Below, piece by piece: positions 5,884 through 11,858 of a stretch of DNA of 11,858 nt; the first letter of the stretch is position 1, and every line of letters starts with the position of its first letter. Source of the DNA: CAZAGT01 sp964484515. Lineage in GTDB: Bacteria > Desulfobacterota > DSM-4660 > Desulfatiglandales > HGW-15. The notes under the pieces are model-generated. The model did no database searches. It was not told the origin of the DNA and saw only the letters and a list, made by a program, of their open reading frames with translations. Position numbers and translations under genes: made by a program. The stretch lies in the NCBI GenBank assembly GCA_964484515.1, contig CAZAGT010000146.1, forward strand, positions 1 to 11,858, read 5' to 3'.

Positions 5884-6762
5884 GTGCGTCACCTCGCGAC
5901 GTTGATTGCCTTAACATTTCTGCTTGGATGGACAGAGCAAGGCCGGGCGGAGGATCTGGTCATCTCGGTACCCGAGTCGGTCTCCTTGGGCGAGGTCTTC
6001 CTCGGCCGTATTTCATGGGTGGAGCCCGTCAAGAGTGTAAGGATTGAATGGCTGAATAAGGACCTTACCCTCCCTGTTGATGAGAGCGGGGTCGCGGAGT
6101 TCCTGCTCGGGACCGATGTGCTCCGCACCAAGCCAGGCAAACAATCCCTCAATGTAAGGTGTCGCTTCAACAAAAAGATCGTCAACCTGACCCGCGAGAT
6201 CTCGATTCGCTCGAAGGATTATCCGGTACAGAGGTTAACACTGCCTAAGAAAATGGTTTCACCGCCAAAGGAGACCTGGGAGCGTATCAAAAAGGAGCGC
6301 GCCGCTGTGGGGAAGGCGTTGCGAACGGTAACAAACAAGAGGAGCTGGACACTTCCCTTTTTGCGGCCGACTGAGGGGGGGATAAGCAGCGTTTACGGGG
6401 TGCGGCGTTTCCTGAACGACGAACCCCGTTCACCTCACCGCGGGGTCGATTTCAGGGCCTCCATGGGGACGCCGATCAAGGCGGCCAATTCGGGCAGGGT
6501 AATACTCGTGGGTGACCACTACTACGCGGGGAAAAGCGTGTACATCGACCATGGACTCGGCGTCATCAGCATGTACTTTCACCTCTCCAAGATCAAAGTC
6601 CTGACGGGACAACCAGTCAACAAGGGTGATGTGATCGGCCTTTCCGGGAAATCGGGCCGCGCCACCGGGCCCCACCTTCATTTCAGCCTCGCCCTTATGG
6701 CACAGCTGGCAGATCCAATGCCGCTTTTTGAAGACGCGTTTCCCGCCACCGCCGGCAATTGA
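5884..6762 (+). CDS. Secreted M23-family (LytM-like) metallopeptidase
   Basis: The 292-residue protein starts at GTG 5884; AAGGAGGT at 5871-5878 lies 5 nt upstream and makes this start convincing. A signal peptide is visible (hydrophobic LATLIALTFLLGW, likely cleavage near AEDL at residues 22-25), so it acts in the periplasm or outside. Residues 24-110 look like a beta-sandwich, Ig-like domain. The M23 domain (about 160-285) keeps the zinc ligands: His185 and Asp189 in PHRGVDF and His266 in GPHLHFS; His264 and His233 (YFHLSK) are the other conserved active-site histidines. It should therefore be an active endopeptidase on peptidoglycan cross-bridges rather than a degenerate EnvC/NlpD-type activator. 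It stands alone on the + strand and converges on nrdG. Confidence 0.92.
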   Translation: MRHLATLIALTFLLGWTEQGRAEDLVISVPESVSLGEVFLGRISWVEPVKSVRIEWLNKDLTLPVDESGVAEFLLGTDVLRTKPGKQSLNVRCRFNKKIVNLTREISIRSKDYPVQRLTLPKKMVSPPKETWERIKKERAAVGKALRTVTNKRSWTLPFLRPTEGGISSVYGVRRFLNDEPRSPHRGVDFRASMGTPIKAANSGRVILVGDHYYAGKSVYIDHGLGVISMYFHLSKIKVLTGQPVNKGDVIGLSGKSGRATGPHLHFSLALMAQLADPMPLFEDAFPATAGN

Positions 6763-6764
6763 AA

Positions 6765-6778
6765 GAAAACGCGTTTTC
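6765..6778. terminator. Perfect 14-bp palindrome between convergent genes
   Basis: GAAAACGCGTTTTC is its own reverse complement and fills much of the 24-bp gap between the stops of the M23 gene and nrdG. As RNA it would make a short GAAAA/TTTTC stem with a CGCG loop and T residues on both strands. A small bidirectional terminator is plausible but the stem is weak. Confidence 0.33.
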
Positions 6779-6786
6779 CATCAGCC

Positions 6787-7497
6787 TCAGCGGGATGGAG
6801 CTCGGATCTCGCATTGCTCGACCCATTGTGCCGCCCTTTGCCTGATACGACCTAGTTCCTCCTGGTCGTAACCGGGCTTGCTGTCACCGAAGAACTCGGG
6901 ATGGAGGACGCGGGTTTGATTGAACTCCTGAAGGATGTAGCGTTTTGCGCCGCTGATAAGCCTGGCAATGTCCTCGATTGCAAGGGCGTCCACGATCGAA
7001 CGCACACAGGTCGTCCTGAACTCGTAGGGCAGGGAGGCCGCCATGATGGCCTGAATGGTCTCCAGGATGGACTCCGGCCGGCAGCCACGGCAAATGATCG
7101 AGCCGTATAGATTCGGGTCGGTCTTGATGTCCATGGCCACGTAATCGATGAGACCCTGATCGATGAGTTCCCTCACGACGGATGGACGACTACCGTTCGT
7201 ATCCAGCTTTACATCATAGCCCATCCCCTTGATCCTGCTGCATAGGGAGGGCAGGTCCTTTTGGAGCGTCGGTTCCCCGCCCGAAATGACGACTCCGTTC
7301 AAGAGCCCGCGACGACGCTCCAGGAAACTGAAGACAACGTCAGCTTCAATCAGGAACGATGATCCGTTGTTGCCCTTTACCAGGTCTGGATTATGGCAGT
7401 AGGGGCAATCGAAGTTACAGCCCGCCAAAAAGAGGACACAACTCACCTTGCCGGGATAATCGATCAGGGAATTCTTCTGTAATCCACCGAAGAGCAT
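6787..7497 (-). CDS. nrdG: Anaerobic ribonucleoside-triphosphate reductase activating protein (radical SAM)
   Basis: This 236-residue radical-SAM protein opens with GLQKNSLIDYPGKVSCVLFLAGCNFDCPYCHNP. The cluster-binding cysteines Cys27, Cys31 and Cys34 form the CxxxCxxC motif, and ISGGEPTL supports S-adenosylmethionine binding. It is of the longer NrdG type found beside NrdD in many anaerobes, rather than the roughly 150-residue E. coli form. It would reduce S-adenosylmethionine and generate the glycyl radical on NrdD. The start at 7497 follows nrdD by 13 nt, so the two form one operon. GAGGAAG upstream on the - strand is a reasonable ribosome binding site. A pyruvate-formate-lyase-activase role is less likely given the neighbour. 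Confidence 0.93.
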   Translation of the reverse strand: MLFGGLQKNSLIDYPGKVSCVLFLAGCNFDCPYCHNPDLVKGNNGSSFLIEADVVFSFLERRRGLLNGVVISGGEPTLQKDLPSLCSRIKGMGYDVKLDTNGSRPSVVRELIDQGLIDYVAMDIKTDPNLYGSIICRGCRPESILETIQAIMAASLPYEFRTTCVRSIVDALAIEDIARLISGAKRYILQEFNQTRVLHPEFFGDSKPGYDQEELGRIRQRAAQWVEQCEIRAPSR

Positions 7498-7510
7498 CTC
7501 TAGGTCTTCC

Positions 7511-9601
7511 TCAGGCGACCTTAAACGTCTTACGCAACCCGAATTCCGACCGTTTGCCGTGGTTCCATTGCTTCACGGGTCGCAGGTAACCGACGACCCG
7601 GGAGTAGACTTCGGTCTCCGCGTGACAGACGGAGCATTGGGTGTGCTCCCCGTTCAGGTAGCCGTGCGAGGGACAAACACTGAAGGTGGGTGTCAGCGTA
7701 AAGTAGGGGAGCCGGAAGTTCTGAACGATCTTGCGTATTAGTCCCCTCACGGCGGTCGTGTCGCCGACCTGCTCTCCGAGATACATGTGAAGGACGGTGC
7801 CGCCCGTGTACTTTGTCTGGAGTTCATCCTGTAGTGTCAGCATCTCAAAGATGTCGTCCGTGTAGTTCACGGGAAGCTGGGTGGAATTCGTATAGAATGG
7901 CGCTGCGTCGCTGTCCAATTCTGCCTCGTTGGCACAGGTGATCGCGGGAAACCGCTGCTTGTCGAGCATGGCGAGTCGATAGGATGTGCCCTCCGCCGGC
8001 GTGGCTTCCAGATTGAAGATGTCACCGGTCTCCTCCTGCACCTTGGCAAGGACGTCACGAATAAAATCCATGACCTTCAGCGAGAACCGGTGTCCTTCAT
8101 CCGTGCCGATGTCGGCTCCAATTAGATTGAGACAGGCCTCATTCATCCCGATGATGCCGACCGTTGAGAAATGGTTCTTCCAGAAGAGCCCGCTCCCCTC
8201 CTTGATCTCCCGGAGGTAGAACTTCGAGTACGGGTAGAGGTTGTTCTCGGTGAACCGCTCAAGCACCTTGCGTTTTAGAGCAAGGCTATCCTTTGCCAGA
8301 AGGATCATTTCGTTCAGCCGGGAGAAGAAGTCGCGTTTGTCCCTGGCAAGGAACCCGATCCGAGGCAGGTTGATGGTAACGACGCCGATCGAACCGGTGA
8401 GGGGATTAGCCCCGAAGAGACCGCCGCCCCTCTTTAATAGCTCGCGATTGTCGAGGCGCAGGCGGCAACACATGGATCTGGCATCCTCGGGCGACATATC
8501 CGAGTTCACGAAGTTCGAAAAATAGGGGATCCCGTATTTCCCCGTCATCTTCCAGATCGGATCGAGGTTTGGATTGTCCCAGTCAAAGTCCGCGGTGATG
8601 TTGTAGGTGGGGATCGGGAAGGTGAAGACCCGCCCTTTGGCATCCCCTTCCATCATGACTTCGGCAAAGGCCCGGTTGATCAGATCCATCTCGGGTTGAA
8701 ACCGGGCATAGGTCTCATCACGTTCCCTGCCTCCGATAATGATTGGGGAATCCTTGAGAATGGAGGGGATTTCGAGATCCATGGTAATGTTCGTGAAGGG
8801 AGTCTGGAACCCGACCCGTGTGGGAATGTTGATGTTGAAGACGAATTCCTGAAGGGCCTGTTTTACATCTGAATATTTGAGGTTGTCATGGCGCACAAAG
8901 GGGGCCAGCAGGGTGTCGAAGTTTGAGATTGCCTGAGCGCCGGCCGCTTCTCCTTGCAGCGTGTAGAAGAAGTTCACGATCTGTCCCAGGGCCGAGCGGA
9001 GGTGCTTGGGAGGGGCGCTCTCCACCTTGCCTTCGACGCCCCGGAAGCCCTGTTTGAGGAGATCCCGCAGGTCCCACCCCACGCAGTAGACCGAGAGGAG
9101 ACTGAGGTCGTGGATGTGGAGATCTCCTTCCTTGTGGGCGTTTCGGATCTCGGGTGGGTAAATCCGGTTCAGCCAGTATTCAGCCGTGATATCGGATGAG
9201 ATATAGTTGTTGAGCCCCTGGAGAGAGTAGCACATGTTGCTGTTTTCATTTACTTTCCAATCCATCTTTTGGATGTAGTTCTCGACCAGGTCGACACTCG
9301 CCTTGGTGGTTATGGCCCGGATCTGGGCGTGTTGCTCCCGGTAGAGGATATAGGCCTTGGCCGTCTTGGGGAAAGGAGAGTCGAGGAGGACCCTCTCGAC
9401 GACATCCTGCACCTCTTCGACCTCGGGGATCCTCCCGAATCGCATTTCGTGGGCTAGAGTCAGAACGCGGAGCGTCAACTTACGGGCTTCCCTCTCGCCG
9501 AATTCACCCGTCGCCTCTCCGGCCTTGGTCAGCGCAGCCGTGATCTTGGACGAGTCAAATTCAACAATCCTACCATCCCGCTTCTTGATCTCTTGAAACA
9601 T
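7511..9601 (-). CDS. nrdD: Anaerobic (class III) ribonucleoside-triphosphate reductase
   Basis: The chosen product has 696 residues, close to the usual 700 or so. An N-terminal ATP-cone opens with MFQEIKKRDGRIVEFDSSKI and covers about residues 1-95, giving allosteric control of overall activity. The catalytic barrel holds the MCCRLRLDN segment (Cys378/Cys379), which should carry the thiyl-radical cysteine. The C-terminus has a zinc site, CPSHGYLNGEHTQCSVC (Cys643, His646, Cys656, Cys659), then the glycyl-radical loop RVVGYLRPVKQWNHGKR with the radical Gly682. The enzyme reduces NTPs to dNTPs without oxygen. It heads an operon with nrdG. The start at 9601 is preferred over an in-frame GTG at 9664, since GAGGTG (9607-9612) lies 5 nt upstream and homology begins there. 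Confidence 0.97.
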   Translation of the reverse strand: MFQEIKKRDGRIVEFDSSKITAALTKAGEATGEFGEREARKLTLRVLTLAHEMRFGRIPEVEEVQDVVERVLLDSPFPKTAKAYILYREQHAQIRAITTKASVDLVENYIQKMDWKVNENSNMCYSLQGLNNYISSDITAEYWLNRIYPPEIRNAHKEGDLHIHDLSLLSVYCVGWDLRDLLKQGFRGVEGKVESAPPKHLRSALGQIVNFFYTLQGEAAGAQAISNFDTLLAPFVRHDNLKYSDVKQALQEFVFNINIPTRVGFQTPFTNITMDLEIPSILKDSPIIIGGRERDETYARFQPEMDLINRAFAEVMMEGDAKGRVFTFPIPTYNITADFDWDNPNLDPIWKMTGKYGIPYFSNFVNSDMSPEDARSMCCRLRLDNRELLKRGGGLFGANPLTGSIGVVTINLPRIGFLARDKRDFFSRLNEMILLAKDSLALKRKVLERFTENNLYPYSKFYLREIKEGSGLFWKNHFSTVGIIGMNEACLNLIGADIGTDEGHRFSLKVMDFIRDVLAKVQEETGDIFNLEATPAEGTSYRLAMLDKQRFPAITCANEAELDSDAAPFYTNSTQLPVNYTDDIFEMLTLQDELQTKYTGGTVLHMYLGEQVGDTTAVRGLIRKIVQNFRLPYFTLTPTFSVCPSHGYLNGEHTQCSVCHAETEVYSRVVGYLRPVKQWNHGKRSEFGLRKTFKVA

Positions 9602-9656
9602 CCGAACACCTCGCAGACCTGAAATGACTTGGCTTTTACCTGGAAAGGGGGATAAC

Positions 9657-9684
9657 AGTATCACAATATGTTGGGTATCGTCAA
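9657..9684 (-). promoter_or_regulatory. Candidate sigma-70-type promoter for nrdD-nrdG
   Basis: Reading on the - strand, TTGACG (9679-9684) is followed after 16 nt by GATACT (9657-9662), which agrees with the -10 consensus at four positions. Transcription would begin near 9650, leaving a leader of about 50 nt that includes the GAGGTG ribosome binding site. This arrangement also argues against translation from GTG 9664, which would overlap the -10 element. I did not find a clear NrdR box pair. Confidence 0.42.
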
Positions 9685-9747
9685 GATCAAAATACTAGAT
9701 GTTGGACTAACGAGCTGATTGCAGTCAGAGTCCGAGACTCGCCGACC

Positions 9748-9776
9748 TTGACATGATCCGTTCTTTCTCCTAGTTT
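9748..9776 (+). promoter_or_regulatory. Candidate sigma-70-type promoter pointing at the isomerase relic and SPOR gene
   Basis: A perfect TTGACA (9748-9753) is followed after exactly 17 nt by TAGTTT (9771-9776), which matches the -10 consensus at only three positions. It is the best promoter-like pair on the + strand between nrdD and the SPOR gene. The two divergent candidate promoters are about 60 bp apart, with a small GAGTC-CGA-GACTC hairpin at 9728-9740 between them. Confidence 0.35.
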
Positions 9777-9812
9777 TGATCACCTCTGAGAGATGCCCAA
9801 TCTTCGGTTGGC

Positions 9813-10043
9813 CGATTTGACACCGACCTGAAGGAGTTCGTCTTTGCACGAGGTGAATTGATCGGCTACGGTGAGGACTACTGCCGCTCCAACCCACGGA
9901 TTAAACTCGACGACGTCAGGGCTTTCATGGACCAGGTAAAGGGCAATCACCACATCATCGCATACGGCGGCCATGGCAAAAGAATGGTCGATCTCTGTGC
10001 CGAGTTCGGCATCGCACCCGTGTCGCCCGGCGCCACGCTATGA
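9813..10043 (+). pseudogene. C-terminal relic of an L-fucose/L-arabinose-isomerase-like protein
   Basis: The frame is open from 9780 to a TGA at 10041-10043, and protein-like sequence runs from about 9813: RFDTDLKEFVFARGELIGYG, then KLDDVRAFMDQVKGNHHIIA and YGGHGKRMVDLCAEFGIAP. The ending, with an aspartate-rich turn, GNHHIIAYG and then a helix leading to LC..FGI, recalls the C-terminus of fucose/arabinose isomerase-like sugar isomerases. I judge this by pattern memory, not by search. Those proteins have 400-500 residues, so only about 75 remain. There is no good start codon: TTG 9858 and an internal ATG 9927 are the only in-frame options. It is probably a decayed fragment left by a deletion or rearrangement between nrdD and the SPOR gene. 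Confidence 0.55.
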
Positions 10044-11686
10044 TGATCGCCCGTCGCTTGCCATCCCAAGTTCAACCAATCTTGGCGATAGCCCGCACCT
10101 TCCTGCTATCTTCATTGATGTTCTATGTCACCTTTGCTCTGGTGGGACAATCACAGGCATTCGCGAGGCAATATGCGCTTCGACTGGGGATCTTCCGCCG
10201 TCCTGAAAACGCCCGGTCCATGGCGCAACACTTCGAGCGTTTGGGTCTCGAGGTGGTTGTGAAAGAGGGTTCTATCAAGGGTCTTGGAAAGGTCTCCATG
10301 GTCTACCTGGGATATTTTGAATCGATTAAGGCAGCGGAGAGGGTAGCGGAAGATCTCGTAGCCCGGGGTCTCATCACCGAGTATGTCATCAAGATCTTGC
10401 CGCCGGAGGAGCCCTCCCCACCTCCAAAGACATTTGTCGTGCCACCTCGGGATCGGACTGAAAAAGAAGAGCCCCTTGTCATCACGGACATCACCTTCGA
10501 GCTGGAAAAAGGTTCCAAGGAGCGGGTGCTGATCCACGGGAACCGCCGTTTCACCCCGACGGTCTTTGGTCTTGAAGAGGATCCTCCGCGGCTGGTGGTT
10601 GACATAAGAGGCGTCAGCCGCTTTGCGAAGAGAGTTTCAAATATTCCGGTCGATGGTGAATTCATTAGACAGATTCGGATCAATCTTCACCAAGGCTCGC
10701 AAACCATGAGGGTGGTCCTGGACCATTATCCCAGCCCCGAGCGGTACGAGGTAGGGCAGATCTTCTACGAGGACGAAAACATCTTCGCCTTGGAAGTGAC
10801 CCGCCGGCGCGAGGACGCACCCTCAGAACCCCTAGCAGATAAAGAAGGAGACGCGGCACCGCGGGGAGACGACGTCGCCGACGGGAAGGCCGAGTTATTG
10901 GCGACGACTCCTGACAGGGATGCGGCGGAGACGAATTCTGGTGTGAGTGAAGAGAGCACCACAGCTGCAGTGGAGACAAGGGCGGACGAGGGTCCACCTC
11001 CAGCCACATCAACACGTGATACCGTCACGCACAAGGCCGACTCACCAACGGCGACTCCAGACGACGAAGCCGGCCGCGTGGATTTTACGGAACCGGCACT
11101 GGATTTTGGGATCGCAGTGGATACCCCCGCGCAAGAACAGGAGATCGAGTCCGCCACCCCGGCGGCTGAGGATTCAGGGCAGGTGCGACTGAGGGCCAAG
11201 GGCATGAACTTGAGACCGGAAGATGTACACGCCATGCTGGTCGGGCATAACTTCTACTCGAGCTGTTTCGATTTCAACACGACCTTCTGCCATCCCGCCG
11301 GTAACTTCGCTAACGCCTTTGTCGATAATGGTGATGAGACCGTGACGGATCATGCCACCAAGCTGATGTGGCAACGGGGTGGTTCGCCGGAGCCCTTGAG
11401 CTGGCTCGACGCCAAGGCCTATGTAGAGGAGTTGAACCGCCTGGAATTTGCAGGGCATGCCGATTGGCGCCTACCTACGGCCGAAGAGCTCGCCTCCACG
11501 ATCGAGGTCTCCTGGAAGAACGGAGACCTCTATGTGAGTACCGTGTTCGATAACCGGCTGCGGGGGTGCTGGAGCACAGACACGCGGGGCCCTCAGCGCG
11601 CCTGGAAGGCCGCCTTTCATCTGGGTATCATCATCGATGAGCCGATGACCTACGTGAACGGGGTCAGAGCCGTTCGATCCCTGTAG
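10040..11686 (+). CDS. Exported SPOR-AMIN-Lcl(DUF1566) multidomain protein
   Basis: The 548-residue protein has a signal peptide or anchor (hydrophobic stretch about 20-36, AFA at 40-42). A SPOR-like domain follows at 43-120 (YALRLGIFRRPENARSMAQH), a fold that binds denuded septal glycan. An AMIN-like beta domain covers about 147-253 (ITDITFELEKG, then PPRLVVDIRGVSRF and RQIRINLH), a fold that targets amidases and secretins to the wall. A disordered Glu/Asp/Thr/Ala/Pro linker spans about 254-385. The C-terminal Lcl/DUF1566 domain (about 400-548) shows FVDNGDETVTD, ATKLMWQRGG, GHADWRLPTAEEL and a terminal GVRAVRSL. No catalytic residues are recognisable, so it may be a wall-anchored binding or scaffold protein. 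The ATG overlaps the isomerase relic's TGA and has no clear ribosome binding site; ATG 10043 or a later codon could be the true start. Confidence 0.87.
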   Translation: MMIARRLPSQVQPILAIARTFLLSSLMFYVTFALVGQSQAFARQYALRLGIFRRPENARSMAQHFERLGLEVVVKEGSIKGLGKVSMVYLGYFESIKAAERVAEDLVARGLITEYVIKILPPEEPSPPPKTFVVPPRDRTEKEEPLVITDITFELEKGSKERVLIHGNRRFTPTVFGLEEDPPRLVVDIRGVSRFAKRVSNIPVDGEFIRQIRINLHQGSQTMRVVLDHYPSPERYEVGQIFYEDENIFALEVTRRREDAPSEPLADKEGDAAPRGDDVADGKAELLATTPDRDAAETNSGVSEESTTAAVETRADEGPPPATSTRDTVTHKADSPTATPDDEAGRVDFTEPALDFGIAVDTPAQEQEIESATPAAEDSGQVRLRAKGMNLRPEDVHAMLVGHNFYSSCFDFNTTFCHPAGNFANAFVDNGDETVTDHATKLMWQRGGSPEPLSWLDAKAYVEELNRLEFAGHADWRLPTAEELASTIEVSWKNGDLYVSTVFDNRLRGCWSTDTRGPQRAWKAAFHLGIIIDEPMTYVNGVRAVRSL

Positions 11687-11858
11687 GCCGATTGGCCGCG
11701 ACTTGCTCTATTTTGACTGCCATAGTTTTCTCCGTGCTGTTTAGTGGACATAGGGCGCGCGCTCTTTTCGAGACGTTGTAACAAACTGCCAGCTTTCGCT
11801 TTATTTACCCTAACGTTGCAAAAGTCGAGGATGGTGCAGATTCCAGGCGCCAAGGGTG
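11687..11858. other. Gene-free right edge of the window
   Basis: I find no supportable gene here. GGCC-GATT-GGCC at 11688-11699 gives only a 4-bp stem after the SPOR gene stop, too weak to call a terminator. On the - strand an ATG at 11723 with GGAG upstream opens a frame of only 18 codons that runs into the SPOR gene end. It could be the start of a gene cut short, but there is too little to tell. Confidence 0.4.

Noticed and set aside
9602..9664. N-terminal extension of NrdD from GTG 9664
   Set aside because: The 21 extra residues precede the normal ATP-cone start, there is no ribosome binding site before the GTG, and the codon overlaps the likely -10 element. ATG 9601 has GAGGTG at proper distance.
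9657..9720. Possible NrdR or FNR box before nrdD
   Set aside because: Segments such as ATACTAGATGT and TTGATCTTGACGAT share only a few bases with the consensus sequences and lack the required symmetry.
10765..11235. 156-codon Ser/Ala-rich open frame on the - strand
   Set aside because: It is antisense to the low-complexity linker of the SPOR-AMIN protein; the Ser/Ala bias is the complement of the linker's codons.
11667..11858. Possible 5' end of an insertion sequence or transposase at the right edge
   Set aside because: Only an 18-codon frame with a GGAG motif and no terminal repeats can be seen; there is no transposase motif inside the window.

Overview
The window looks like a piece of the chromosome of an anaerobic or facultatively anaerobic Gram-negative bacterium. 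The reasons are an oxygen-sensitive class III ribonucleotide reductase with its radical-SAM activase, a nitroreductase with an N-terminal two-cluster ferredoxin domain, and envelope proteins with SPOR, AMIN and M23 domains. The style (moderately high GC, structured intergenic repeats, a DUF1566/Lcl domain) would fit Desulfobacterota or a related lineage. That is inference, because no rRNA or other taxonomic marker is present.

Left part (1-3285, + strand): a catabolic gene run. It starts inside a thiamine-diphosphate E1 alpha subunit of a 2-oxoacid/acetoin dehydrogenase and continues with E1 beta, an HpcH/HpaI-type aldolase and a metallo-beta-lactamase-fold hydrolase of the AHL-lactonase-like group. 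No lipoyl E2 or E3 follows. A 36-codon ORF of unknown status overlaps the end of E1 beta. The aldolase keeps all the expected active-site residues. The hydrolase keeps its histidine motif but has Phe where the bridging metal-ligand Asp is normally found.

Middle (3286-5883): a roughly 340 bp non-coding element made of nested inverted repeats, including a 33 bp pair with one mismatch. Next comes a ferredoxin-nitroreductase on the - strand, with a possible hairpin terminator just past its stop. Divergent from it lies an enoyl-CoA hydratase whose supported start is at 4856.

Right part (5884-11858): a secreted M23 peptidase-like protein (+) converges on a nrdD-nrdG pair (-) across a 24 bp gap that holds a perfect palindrome. 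Upstream of nrdD, in divergent orientation, lies a promoter-like site, then a decayed C-terminal fragment of an L-fucose/arabinose-isomerase-like gene. This overlaps, by ATGA, a 548-residue exported protein with the order SPOR, AMIN, disordered linker, Lcl/DUF1566. The last 170 bases hold no convincing gene.

I see no tRNA, rRNA, CRISPR array or intact transposase. The most unusual items are the nested inverted-repeat element, the SPOR-AMIN-Lcl fusion, the hydrolase lacking the bridging Asp, and the isomerase relic. Nothing here clearly amounts to a complete undescribed system.
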